This document shows positions 11,576 to 20,494 of a stretch of DNA of 64,000 nucleotides, piece after piece. The translations under genes and the position numbers were made by a program. Below the pieces are notes generated by a model. That model made no database searches and was not told where the DNA came from. It saw nothing but the letters and a program-made list of their open reading frames with translations. Origin of the DNA: Chloroflexi bacterium TSY (GTDB taxonomy: Bacteria > Chloroflexota > Anaerolineae > Caldilineales > Caldilineaceae); the NCBI GenBank assembly GCA_019217005.1, contig JAHBNG010000017.1, forward strand, positions 62,001-126,000, given 5' to 3'. Each line of letters starts with the position of its first letter. Position 1 is the first letter of the stretch.

Positions 11576-12316
11576 TTGGCAGCGTTAAAGACACTTAGAA
11601 ACTTAGACAAGTATGAACAGATGTTAATCAGCAGATTCAAGAGTCATCCATGCTTTGGCAATCTGTATCGATTCTCTCGAGAAGAATTTCTGACTCTTCT
11701 TTTGCAACGGCGTTTTCTATCTCTCGCTTTCACGCCTGTCTACGACATGGCAATCGATGGGCTGACAGATCCGCAAGCAAAGCAAACGGCGAGACACCTT
11801 CTGCGCGAAGAATACCCTGATGAACGAGGAGTTGTACTGTCTCACCGTGAGGATCTCGTGACCGATCTGCTCAGTTTGGGCGCAACACGCAAGATGCTCT
11901 TTGAGTCTCATCCGACAGACGTAACGTTACAGAGTATTCAGAGCACCTTTGCACTTTTTGGGGGATATACGGACGATGACTTCTATCAGATTAGACTGCT
12001 GACGATTTTGCGCTTTTGGGGTGAGGTTCTGGTCTCCGTAGAGTATGGCATGTTATGGGACAGACTGGAAGAAATGGGTCTAGCGCCCACGGGAGGCAAA
12101 CAATCCATTTTCTACTATCTACACTATCGGCATGATGCAAAACAAAAGTCATTAGACGATCCAGCCCTGGTCGTTGCCATTGCTCACGCTGATCGACTTG
12201 CCGTTCATTTGACGGAGCTGCTGACTTCTCCATCTGCGATTGAGCATTGTGCCCAGGTTGAAGAAGAAATTTTGGTGGTTAAATCCCAGTTCTACGATCA
12301 ATTTATCAACGCTTGA
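11576..12316 (+). CDS. Heme-oxygenase-fold (TenA/PqqC or iron-redox-enzyme-like) protein
   Basis: A 246-residue, all-helical soluble protein. The start is TTG 11576, chosen for the strong AGGAGGAAAA site ten bases upstream and the lack of a closer ATG. Acidic/histidine clusters (RHLLREEYPDE near 80-90, SHREDLVTDLL near 98, HADRLAVHLTELL near 205) match helices that bind iron in the heme-oxygenase-like diiron superfamily. No exact substrate can be read from the sequence. It stands alone between the PLD-like gene and miaB, 72 bp after the former. Superfamily call moderate. Confidence 0.6.
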   Translation: MAALKTLRNLDKYEQMLISRFKSHPCFGNLYRFSREEFLTLLLQRRFLSLAFTPVYDMAIDGLTDPQAKQTARHLLREEYPDERGVVLSHREDLVTDLLSLGATRKMLFESHPTDVTLQSIQSTFALFGGYTDDDFYQIRLLTILRFWGEVLVSVEYGMLWDRLEEMGLAPTGGKQSIFYYLHYRHDAKQKSLDDPALVVAIAHADRLAVHLTELLTSPSAIEHCAQVEEEILVVKSQFYDQFINA

Positions 12317-12356
12317 CAGAAAGCCGGGACATCCACTACAATCAACGCCTATAGAG

Positions 12357-12440
12357 ACGCCACTAAAACTTGGACAATGGGACCGGTTTTTGATCGAGAG
12401 ACGAATGTCTGAAGTTTAAGTGATGTGGCTATTAGGAATA
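12357..12440. repeat. Intergenic repeat related to 56005-56060
   Basis: The stretch 12388-12438 (..GAAGTTTAAGTGATGTGGCTATTAGG) recurs with few changes at 56008-56058 downstream of the sulfatase. It is non-coding and has no obvious terminal repeats, so its nature is unclear. Confidence 0.5.
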
Positions 12441-12480
12441 TCAGCACCTGCCCGGCATACACCGGCCAACAGGAGAGAGT

Positions 12481-14085
12481 ATGAACAAAATAGAAACGCA
12501 AGAGCGCATCCTGAATGCGCGCGCTGGCATTCAGCCTAAAACCTTCCACGAACGAACAACCGACAAGACGTCCCACTCCGAGCGAAAGTATCATATTTGG
12601 ACAATTGGCTGCCAAATGAATGTGGCCGATTCCAACCATGTGGCGGCGGAGTTGGAGAAGATTGGCTATGGCCCGACGGATTCGCTTGACGATGCCGATG
12701 TGGTGGTACTCAACACCTGCGTTGTGCGGCAGAGTGCCGAAAATAAGGCCATTGGAAAGCTTGGTAGTCTCAAGCCTTGGCGGCGGCACAAACCCGATGG
12801 AACGCTTGCCCTCATGGGCTGTATGGTGGGCCTGAAGCCCAGCCAACAGCTGCTCAAAGCCTACCCCTATGTCGATGTTTTTATGCCACCGAGCGAATCA
12901 TCCCCGCTCGTGAACTATCTGTGCAAGAACGAGATCGATGCTGAAATGGCCTCAATCGAACGTGACCAATTGGCAAGCCGTTACCAGGTGCAGGACAATG
13001 TTGAGCCTCTTGAAACATCGTTTGCACCTAGCAACGGTGTGACGCAATCAATTAAGCATTTGGCGTTGAATGGTGAAGTGCCTGTTGCAGCGCATGTTCC
13101 CATTGTCTATGGATGTAGCCACGCCTGTACCTTCTGCATCATTCCTTTCCGACGCGGCGTCGAGAGAAGTCGCCCAGTGGACGAAATCGTCAATGAGATT
13201 CGTGGCTTGGTGGAGCAAGGCGTACGCGAAGTGACTCTACTGGGCCAAATTGTTGACCGCTACGGCTACGACTGGCATGGTCCCCTTGGAAGCACCGAAT
13301 CAGTGCCCGCCTATCACGGCCCACAAAGCGCAATTGGCCATCACGACACACAGCACGCAACGCGCAACCCTGTCCTGAGCCTGTCGAACGGAATGCAACA
13401 CGATCTCGCCGACCTGCTCCACGAAGTGCACAAAATCGACGGCTTGTGGCGCATTCGTTTTCTTACGAGCCATCCCAATTATATGACCGACCGCATTTTG
13501 GAAACGGTACGCGATTTGCCAAAAGTCTGCGAACATATCGAGGTGCCGATTCAGGCTGGAGACGATCTAGTCTTGGAGACGATGCGCCGGGGCTACACGA
13601 ATGCCGACTATCGAGCACTCGTGCATCGCATTCGTCAGATCATTCCGAACGTGGCCATTCATACGGATATCATTGTGGGGTTCTGTGGCGAGAGTCCGGA
13701 ACAATTCGACAAAACCGTGGAAGTCTTAGCCGACCTCAAGTTAGATAAGGCGCATTTGGCGCGTTACAGCCCGCGTCCGGGAACCGTCAGTGCTCGTCGA
13801 TTGGTCGATGACGTGCCAGAGGATGAGAAGGTGCGGCGACATAAAATATTAGAAGCTTTGCAAGAAAAGATCTGTACGGAAATAAACGCCAACTATCTGG
13901 GTGAAACAGTTGAGATTTTGGTTGAAGGTCAGCATAAAGGGAAATGGCGCGGCCGGACCCGACAAAATAAGCTGGTCTTTGTGGAGAACGAAGAGCGGCT
14001 GCGTGGTCGGTTGATCGAAGCGCAGATCACCTGGACAGGGCCATGGAGCATGCAGGGGCGCCTGGTACGCGATGTTTTGCCATAA
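12481..14085 (+). CDS. miaB: MiaB-type tRNA methylthiotransferase with a repeat-derived insert
   Basis: A radical-SAM enzyme adding a methylthio group to i6A37 of tRNA. The N-terminal MTTase domain has cluster cysteines C44 (CQMN), C80 (NTCVVR) and C114 (GCMVG). The radical-SAM motif CSHACTFC supplies C212, C216 and C219. A TRAM domain closes the protein (about 465-534). Start ATG 12481 follows CAGGAGAGAG. At 534 residues it is longer than usual, because about 35 residues (270-304) are inserted between the LLGQIVDRYGYDW segment and the following DLADLL helix. The insert includes the string HATRNPVLSLSNG, a translated dispersed repeat. The cysteines and both flanking blocks are intact, so the enzyme may still work. 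MiaB is favoured over MtaB/RimO by overall motif order. Confidence 0.9.
   Translation: MNKIETQERILNARAGIQPKTFHERTTDKTSHSERKYHIWTIGCQMNVADSNHVAAELEKIGYGPTDSLDDADVVVLNTCVVRQSAENKAIGKLGSLKPWRRHKPDGTLALMGCMVGLKPSQQLLKAYPYVDVFMPPSESSPLVNYLCKNEIDAEMASIERDQLASRYQVQDNVEPLETSFAPSNGVTQSIKHLALNGEVPVAAHVPIVYGCSHACTFCIIPFRRGVERSRPVDEIVNEIRGLVEQGVREVTLLGQIVDRYGYDWHGPLGSTESVPAYHGPQSAIGHHDTQHATRNPVLSLSNGMQHDLADLLHEVHKIDGLWRIRFLTSHPNYMTDRILETVRDLPKVCEHIEVPIQAGDDLVLETMRRGYTNADYRALVHRIRQIIPNVAIHTDIIVGFCGESPEQFDKTVEVLADLKLDKAHLARYSPRPGTVSARRLVDDVPEDEKVRRHKILEALQEKICTEINANYLGETVEILVEGQHKGKWRGRTRQNKLVFVENEERLRGRLIEAQITWTGPWSMQGRLVRDVLP
13330..13392 (+). repeat. Dispersed repeat translated in frame inside miaB
   Basis: The segment contains CACGCAACGCGCAACCC followed by the imperfect palindrome TGTCCTGAGCCTGTCGAA. 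This palindrome-bearing sequence is familiar from repetitive DNA in Chloroflexota and often appears in proteins as PVLSLS(K/N)G. Here it keeps the miaB frame open. Confidence 0.75.
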
Positions 14086-14106
14086 CTGTTCTGTGCTTAT
14101 CATTCT

Positions 14107-14176
14107 TGTCAGCGTCGTGTCAGCGAAATGTCAGCATTTTGTCATATTTGAAGGGTCAAATGTCAGCTAAACTGTC
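14107..14176 (+). promoter_or_regulatory. Pho-box-like array of 11-bp-phased TGTCAGC repeats
   Basis: Four TGTC starts lie at 14107, 14118, 14129 and 14140, exactly 11 bp apart. The units read TGTCAGC-N4 (TGTCAGC, TGTCAGC, TGTCAGC, TGTCATA). Two more units start at 14161 and 14173. Seven-base direct repeats with 4-bp spacers are the classic binding pattern of PhoB/PhoP/OmpR-family response regulators. The array ends about 25 bp before the antiporter ATG at 14203, so it may regulate that gene. The regulator is not in the window. Confidence 0.7.
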
Positions 14177-14632
14177 CTCATTTGCGCTAGGATAGTTTAC
14201 ATATGTTCAACCACACACACTTAATCAACATCCTGCTCTTCGGGGCAGGTTTTCTCTTTCTGACAATGGGGGCGGAGTTATTGGTGCGCGGTGCGGGGCG
14301 CATTGCGCAGCGTTTAGGAATCTCGGTCACAGTGATTGGATTAACCGTTGTGGCGTTTGGCACAAGCCTGCCCGAATTGTTGGTGAGTTTGGTGGCGAAT
14401 CTATCGGAGGATAGTACGAGTCACATTGCAATTGGTAATATCGTGGGGAGCAATATCGCCAATTTGGGATTAATCCTTGGTATTGCGGGTCTGATGGCCA
14501 CGCTCAAGGTAGAAAACAAGATTCGACGGCGTGAGTATCCAATTTTAATGGCCGTGACGTTTGCGTTCTCCCTCATGGCCTTGAATGGATCCATCGGTTA
14601 TATAGGTGGATCAGTTCTGCTAGTTGGTTTAA

Positions 14633-16132
14633 CTTTACTTTCTGGTAAAGGCTTGAGTGACAAAGGGCAAACCGAAAGGGGCGGAAAAAAGAATCCACCC
14701 TGAAAAAACGGGATAAAATGTAAAAATAGTGCTCGGCTAGTTTAAGCAGCGGCATTGAGGCGGCGATGAGCGAGAACGCCTTTAGGGAAATGGTGTGAAA
14801 CCGAGGCCTTTTTCCGAAAGTCAGGGTCGAGTTGGTCAGGAGTTGGAAAAAGAGCACTCGAGAGAACACGGCGCAGCCTGCCGGGAGTGGATTGAGGCTC
14901 TCGATCCCAGTAGCCAGTCGGTATGGGAGGAAGAGAAGCGGCTAAATGGGAAAGAAGATTGCCAGCAAGCAGCCCCAGTTCAGGTAAGCGGAAACAAGCC
15001 TCATCGGCATGAACAAATTGACGATGTAAGCCAATCATCTGCTTGGAAGCCAAGGGGGGAGGTTCAACAGGCCAGCGTTCCAGGTAGACAAGATAAATGG
15101 TTTCAGGCTGCAAAGTCATAACGGTCGCCAAAACCAAAGGTGTGTTGTAGGCCGGATCCTGAATGACGTAAATCGAGTAGGTACGGTTGGCTGTATCCAC
15201 CTTGGTTGTTCTGGGGACGAGATTGTGCCATGCTTGATAGCAAATCAGGCGACCACTATAGAGAAAGCGACCAGACGAGTCCGGAGTTGTAGCCTCGAGG
15301 CGCTTTCCCTTATAGCTGCGAGAGAGCGGACGCACAATATCACCATATTCAGGTGGTCTGCCTTTTTCTTTGCGTTTGGGGAACTCATTGCGGCGCACTG
15401 TGCAGTTAATCGCTTCCCGCAGGACAAATCGGTCTATGCCGCTTTCTAGCATTTCTCTGATTGTAAACCCGGCATCGACCACCGCCACTTCGTCTGACTC
15501 CAGTGATTTCTTCGTCTCTGTCAGCAGCTTTTTCCGAAACTCACTTTCCTTTGTTCCAACCGTGCATCTCATGATTGCCTTGAGCAGTGGCACTCGCTTC
15601 CCGCCTATCTCCCCCGAGCTTATCATCACTCCAAAGATGAGCGCGGGCAATGCCCGACGAGCCGTTGAGTTATAGAGTCGGTTCACTTTCCCTTGCAGCT
15701 TCGGTCGCCAGAACCCTGTGATATCTATGCTTTTCACTCGGTACCCTTCTAACTTTTTTGCCTCCCATTCCCTTTCCACTCCACTTCTTGCCACGACCCC
15801 AGCAGACTTGTGATATCCCATGATCCATATCGAAAGCTCCACCAGCTTCGCCGGAGCTCCTCATCTTCAAACCCGCTTTCTTTCAATGTGCTATGGATTG
15901 CTCCTCGACTTTTCAGAAACGACCCATTCAGCATTGCCCACATCAGACGCATTACATTTACGTTTGTTCCCATCGGCGTTACTTGCAATACATTCATCAG
16001 TACTGCTATAGTTATTTCTGGCGCGGTTAGCATTCCTTCCTCCTTTTTGGGTTCTCTACCTTTAGGATGAACTGCTAACCGCTTTTTGTCACATTTCTCA
16101 CCTCATCTCTTTTCTTTTACCAGAAAGTAAAG
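14633..16132 (-). mobile_element. YREK-type (IS4-like) insertion sequence, copy b
   Basis: 1500 bp, ends CTTTACTTTCTGG, 5-bp target duplication TTTAA at 14628-14632 and 16133-16137. It splits the CaCA antiporter. Very close in sequence to copy c. Confidence 0.95.
14742..16033 (-). pseudogene. YREK transposase, copy b, frameshifted
   Basis: The C-terminal 1.0 kb (14742-15770) is open and keeps the YREK signature, but the N-terminal part (15771-16033) is in another frame. Compared with the intact copy at 53029-54324, a C run at 15771-15774 has lost one base and a nearby codon is missing. Probably inactive. Confidence 0.9.
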
Positions 16133-16804
16133 TTTAATCTGGTTTGTCTATCAGAATTATGTCGCAACGCGTTCGACAACAGAGCAGGCGACCCAAGAAA
16201 TAGAGATAGACAGGAAGGTCGATGAACTGCCCCAGTCAACCATGTCTGTCCAGGAAGAAACTGGTCATCTTTCGAACGTACTTCTGCGGCAAGCGTTCCT
16301 CGTTATCGTTGGCATTCTAAGTTTAGTGATCGGTGCTCGTTGGCTCGTTGATTCTGCCGAAGTACTGGCACGTGCTGTTGGGATCAGTGAGTTGGTGATT
16401 GGCTTAACTCTTGTTGCTTTGGGGACAAGCCTGCCAGAAATTGCGACAACTGTTGTGGCGATTCTGCGAGGCGAAAGCGATTTAGCAATCGGCAATGTTG
16501 TGGGAAGCAATCTCTTCAACATGCTCTTAATTGGTGGCGTGAGCGCGCTTGTTCGTCCGCTTCAGGTACCTGCACAAACCGTTCAGATCGACATTCCGGT
16601 CATGGCAGGCATGTCATTGTTGGGCTATTTCCTGCTAGTGCCACGTCCACATACGCTCGAACGTTGGGAGGCGATCATTCTACTTCTCAGCTACGGGGCT
16701 TATATTGTTTGGTTATTTCTTTAGGAACATCGACGCCAAATTTTGGACAGTGCCAGTTATTATCGTGTGAACGAAACCAACGATTCCATGGTTAATACCA
16801 TATT

Positions 16805-17115
16805 CAGTAGACCGCAATCGTGTCATTCCGCTCACGTAGTGGGTGCGAAGCACCAACGAAGTGAAGAAGCTATCGATTGCGGTCTACTGGTACTCAGAGG
16901 GCGTTTTAAAAGTCTGACGAAAGGGTGAGCCAACGCTGGTTGAGTCGCAAAGCGGTATCGAAACCAAACGGGTCGACCCGCAAACGCTGGTTTCGATACC
17001 GCTTTGCGACTCAACCGGCTCTGATATCTCACCATTTAAAACACGCTCTCAGAACAATGCCGATCGTCCGCCCGTGGACAAATAAGAACGCCGTCCACGC
17101 AGTTGGACGATCGGC
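16805..17115. terminator. Three consecutive hairpins between convergent genes
   Basis: Three long inverted repeats lie between the antiporter (+) and the surface protein (-). Hairpin 1: perfect 16-bp arms 16805-16820/16874-16889 (CAGTAGACCGCAATCG). Hairpin 2: perfect 29-bp arms 16939-16967/16989-17017 with a short GTCGAC-centred loop. Hairpin 3: 17059-17079/17093-17115 with an 11-bp plus a 6-bp paired block. They may act as a bidirectional terminator cluster. Perfect 29-bp arms are longer than usual, so hairpins 1 and 2 may be REP/MITE-type repeats instead. Confidence 0.6.
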
Positions 17116-17144
17116 TGACAGATCCTGTTCAGCGCCTTCGGTCG

Positions 17145-19331
17145 TTATCGTGCCACGATCGGGAGAAAGATCTCCTGCTGCGGAATTGTGAAGCTGGCCG
17201 TTTCTGAGTAGTTTCCAGCACCACAGGCATTGTGGGCACGAATCCGCCAATAGTAGAGAGTTTTCGGGAGCAGTGATAAGTTTGTTGCATAGGTAGGTTC
17301 GGTTACAACTGCACGGTCTACCAGATTTGTAAAGGCTGGATCTGTGGCAAGTTCAAATGTATAGCTACGTGCCCCATTGGCTTTGGCCCAGACGAACGTT
17401 CCCCCATTAGAAGTCAACCCAAGCGGAAGAGTGGCGGTGCCTGACCCTGGTAAAAGGCGATCGACAGTTAGATAAACTAAAGCACTGTCGCTGAGTTCCC
17501 CGTCTTCCGCTATCACATTCATGGTGTGGACCCCCTCTACCTGTGCGTCAATATCGAGCGTCAAGGCAACATCTTGGACACCGTTCCCTGGAATTGTCAA
17601 GGAATCTGAGGCGAATTGAGCCGTTACGCCGCTGGGGACATCTGTTAAACGCAGAGATGGGTTCCCTTGATACCCAGAGAGTGCCTCAAAACGGATAGAG
17701 GTTGTGACCTGAGGTGTGTTACAGACTTCAACCACGTTGTTTTGCGCTTGAATCGTAAAATCTGGGGGCAAATTGGGGCGTAGGACAAAGAGTCCTTCAC
17801 TGATTGTGCTAACAATGACCACACCGCTGTCAAAGTAGGGATAAACACTCCAAGCACTTCTATATTCGATTTTATCGTTTTCTGGATATGTATCAAATGT
17901 GGCAACAGTCTTTAGTTGACCACTGGCGATAGCGCTGACATCTAAAACGTGCAATCCGGCAGAATAGTTCGCTTGGAACACATGGCGTCCTCGCACATAG
18001 AGATTGTGGTCGACAGTGTTAAGCTCATCCGTATGATAACCCAATAGGGTGGGATGATCGAGGTCAGATACATCCCAAAGAAGGGTACGCATCGGCTGTT
18101 TGTTAAATTCATCTAATTCATCACCTAGAAGGAAGTAGCGATGATCCTCAGTCAACCACCCCTGATGTGTATACCCAGAAGTGTCATATCCTTGCCGCGC
18201 GAGCATCGTTGGAAACTCTTTATCGCTCACGTCCACAATCGTCACTGTGTTTCTTCCCCCACCGCCATTCGAATTAAAGCAGATCTCACTTCCCCGATAC
18301 GTAAGATCGGGACCATGATAGAGAACACATTGAGCATCGTGGGTATACCCATCTTCGGCAAAGCAGCCAGCAAATGTGGGGTTCGTTGGGGATCGAATAT
18401 CAATCATGTGCAGCCCCCCTGCACATGTATCTGAACCAACAGCATAGGCATAGCCAGATGCTTCATTGATCACGATATTGTGCGAGTCGCCAAACTCATC
18501 ATAATGAGCAGTTTCAGAGAAGATTACGGGTGGAGTCACCGTGGCGGATGTGGCAAGCTCACTCAGCTGGGTTAGATCAAAGATCTGCAGACCGTGACCG
18601 CGATTTTTGTCTGCAACAATATAGGCGTGATCTTGGTAGACTTTTATGTCACGCCAGATTGAAGAACCACCTGGAGCGTGGTTGGGTAAATTCCCCAGAT
18701 AGATCGGATTTTCGGGATCGCTAATGTCGACAAAAGCTGTGCCATTTGTTCGCCCCACGATTGCGTATTCTTTGCCGGTTGTAGAATCGGTCCAACCCCA
18801 GATATCGTTGCCGCTCCCTCCTCCGATGTCAGAAAGAGGAAGAAATGAGAGTCGATCAACTTGGTGACAAGGAAACTCACCAGCTTTTCCATTTACACAA
18901 GGAGCAGGCCCTAGGGCCTCCATGTCAGCCACAGCAGCGACGATCTTATCATCGGCTGGACGGACAGCCAGATAGAGAAAGGGCGTGGGACTGTCGCACG
19001 ATACGGTTACGCCCATGCCATCCACACATCGTTCATCTGCAGTTCGGTTGATGTCCATACCATTTGCATTTGGCCCAGATGACATCACCGGCACTTCGCA
19101 GGTCAAGATTCGGGCCGTGCAAGAAGGCAGCATATCTGGATGATAGCGCGGACCACGGTGGGCCGATACATCTTTTGTTTGGACGAGAAACGCCATAATG
19201 ATGGCGAATCCGATGGTTAGATAAGACCAGAAAAGTTTCTGACTGCATTTCTCTATGTAATGCTGGAGTAAAACGTTTCGGAAGGGCAATAATGATTGCA
19301 AAATAATTCGAGAGGATTTTGGTAGGTTCAC
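17145..19331 (-). CDS. Choice-of-anchor B family secreted protein with LVIVD repeats
   Basis: A 728-residue extracellular protein. A basic N-terminus and a hydrophobic segment (residues about 34-55) ending in VSAHRG serve as signal or anchor. LVIVD-type beta-propeller repeats follow (for example GTAFVDISDPENPIYLGNLP, LQIFDLTQLSEL, LHMIDIRSPTNPTFAGCF), with the HDAQCVLYHGPD motif typical of the choice-of-anchor B family. Next come an Ig-like domain (about 545-630) and a fibronectin-III-like domain (about 635-715). The protein ends EIFLPIVAR, an LP-x-x-R tail shared with other extracellular proteins here. The exact start is uncertain; a later in-frame start nearer the signal segment is possible. 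Single-gene unit. Confidence 0.85.
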   Translation of the reverse strand: MNLPKSSRIILQSLLPFRNVLLQHYIEKCSQKLFWSYLTIGFAIIMAFLVQTKDVSAHRGPRYHPDMLPSCTARILTCEVPVMSSGPNANGMDINRTADERCVDGMGVTVSCDSPTPFLYLAVRPADDKIVAAVADMEALGPAPCVNGKAGEFPCHQVDRLSFLPLSDIGGGSGNDIWGWTDSTTGKEYAIVGRTNGTAFVDISDPENPIYLGNLPNHAPGGSSIWRDIKVYQDHAYIVADKNRGHGLQIFDLTQLSELATSATVTPPVIFSETAHYDEFGDSHNIVINEASGYAYAVGSDTCAGGLHMIDIRSPTNPTFAGCFAEDGYTHDAQCVLYHGPDLTYRGSEICFNSNGGGGRNTVTIVDVSDKEFPTMLARQGYDTSGYTHQGWLTEDHRYFLLGDELDEFNKQPMRTLLWDVSDLDHPTLLGYHTDELNTVDHNLYVRGRHVFQANYSAGLHVLDVSAIASGQLKTVATFDTYPENDKIEYRSAWSVYPYFDSGVVIVSTISEGLFVLRPNLPPDFTIQAQNNVVEVCNTPQVTTSIRFEALSGYQGNPSLRLTDVPSGVTAQFASDSLTIPGNGVQDVALTLDIDAQVEGVHTMNVIAEDGELSDSALVYLTVDRLLPGSGTATLPLGLTSNGGTFVWAKANGARSYTFELATDPAFTNLVDRAVVTEPTYATNLSLLPKTLYYWRIRAHNACGAGNYSETASFTIPQQEIFLPIVAR

Positions 19332-19474
19332 AGTAACTTCCTAATGAATTGTCAATAGTCAACGATAGTCTATGGCCCACTGTGTGATCTGTTGTTAATC
19401 GTTAGCAATCTTTAAACAAAGATGCGAGTGGACAAGGGTCGGCAACTACGCTCAAATGTTTGTATCCGTTATGA

Positions 19475-20445
19475 TCATCGTAGTTGTTTCCGTAATTGGA
19501 TCAACAACGATGCAACTTCGTCAATATCGGACAATACGCCCAGGGCAAGTTCGAGGATGCGAATTTTTTCGGGATCTCGCTCACCATTGCCAGAATCAAG
19601 CAGGAGCGATATGAGATCCGTACGGCCACTGGCTGCACGTGCTACCAGCAAAGTGACTAGATACTGATAGGCGTCATAGCGTTCACTATTCGCCAAAAAC
19701 TCGCCCAATAATTCACGGCCATGTGGTCCTGTTTCATGCTCAAGCAGAAGATCGAAGAGACCGATCAAGATGACATCATGTGGACTCGCTTGATATCGCT
19801 CGATGATTCCCGGCAAAAGATCATCTGGCAACGTCGTCAGATTCCGTAGGCTCTCCGAGACAAGCTCTGGCAACGTGCGATCAGCGGGTTGCATTACATA
19901 ATAGTAGAGCGGTAGCAACTCTTGTTGAGATCCTAGAACAATCAGGGCCGTGCGTGCTGGCTCACCAGACATTCGTTCTGTATACTCATCAGCAAGTAGA
20001 CGAACGGCATGATATCGTGCAATCTGATCGTCCAGATCATTGAGTGCAATCAACCCATTGGTGCGCAGTGGGACAGCCTCCTCCGTAAAGCTAGGCGGCA
20101 AAAACTCGTACGTGTTCACTGCTTGAACCAATGTCGGGAGATCGGATGGATGCCAACTTGGGCGGAGTGCTTCTAGAATTGCGGCTCGTGCATAGGCACC
20201 TGGATCGCGCGTCTCGCCTTTTTCCATATAATACTGGAATAGCGGCAAGAGTACTGGACGTGCATCGGTCTTTTGGCGAGCACTCGTAGGGTGGCCTGGA
20301 TTAGTTCACGTTGCTGACCGCTTCGGCGTCCTTTGGTTGCAACCTTCCCTTCTTGCAACAATGAAAGGGCATATTGAGTCTGTTCTTCTGGCTTAGAGGC
20401 CAACGCTGTCAGACGGCGTATTTGAGCGCGTGTTTCATTTGCCAT
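19475..20445 (-). pseudogene. HEAT-like alpha-helical repeat protein, frameshifted at a poly-A run
   Basis: The N-terminal part (MANETRAQIRRLTALAS..., 20274-20445) and the C-terminal part (...DARPVLLPLFQYYMEKGETRDPG, 19475-20270) are in different frames that meet at the TTTT run 20271-20274. One-base correction gives a protein of about 323 residues with alternating helices and repeated leucines, as in HEAT/armadillo-type scaffolds. No catalytic motif is visible. A sequencing indel is as likely as a real mutation. It is divergent from the channel-like gene, with 49 bp between their starts. Confidence 0.6.
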
Positions 20446-20494
20446 AATGCTATTCTAACATAGATCGATTCGACAACAATCATGTCGCTCAGGT

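Larger units (their letters stand above)
14203..16724 (+). pseudogene. CaCA-family calcium/sodium antiporter (YrbG-like), split by an IS
   Basis: An integral membrane cation exchanger. The N-terminal half, 14203-14632, holds the first alpha repeat (VVAFGTSLPELLVSLVA...GNIVGSNIANLGLILG). The C-terminal half, from 16138, holds the second (VALGTSLPEIATTVVA...GNVVGSNLFNMLLIGG). These two inverted motifs define the family. An IS at 14633-16132 separates them. Removing it with one TTTAA gives VGL-IWFVYQNY in frame. The rejoined protein has about 340 residues, normal for YrbG relatives. Upstream lies an 11-bp-phased regulator array. Confidence 0.92.
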
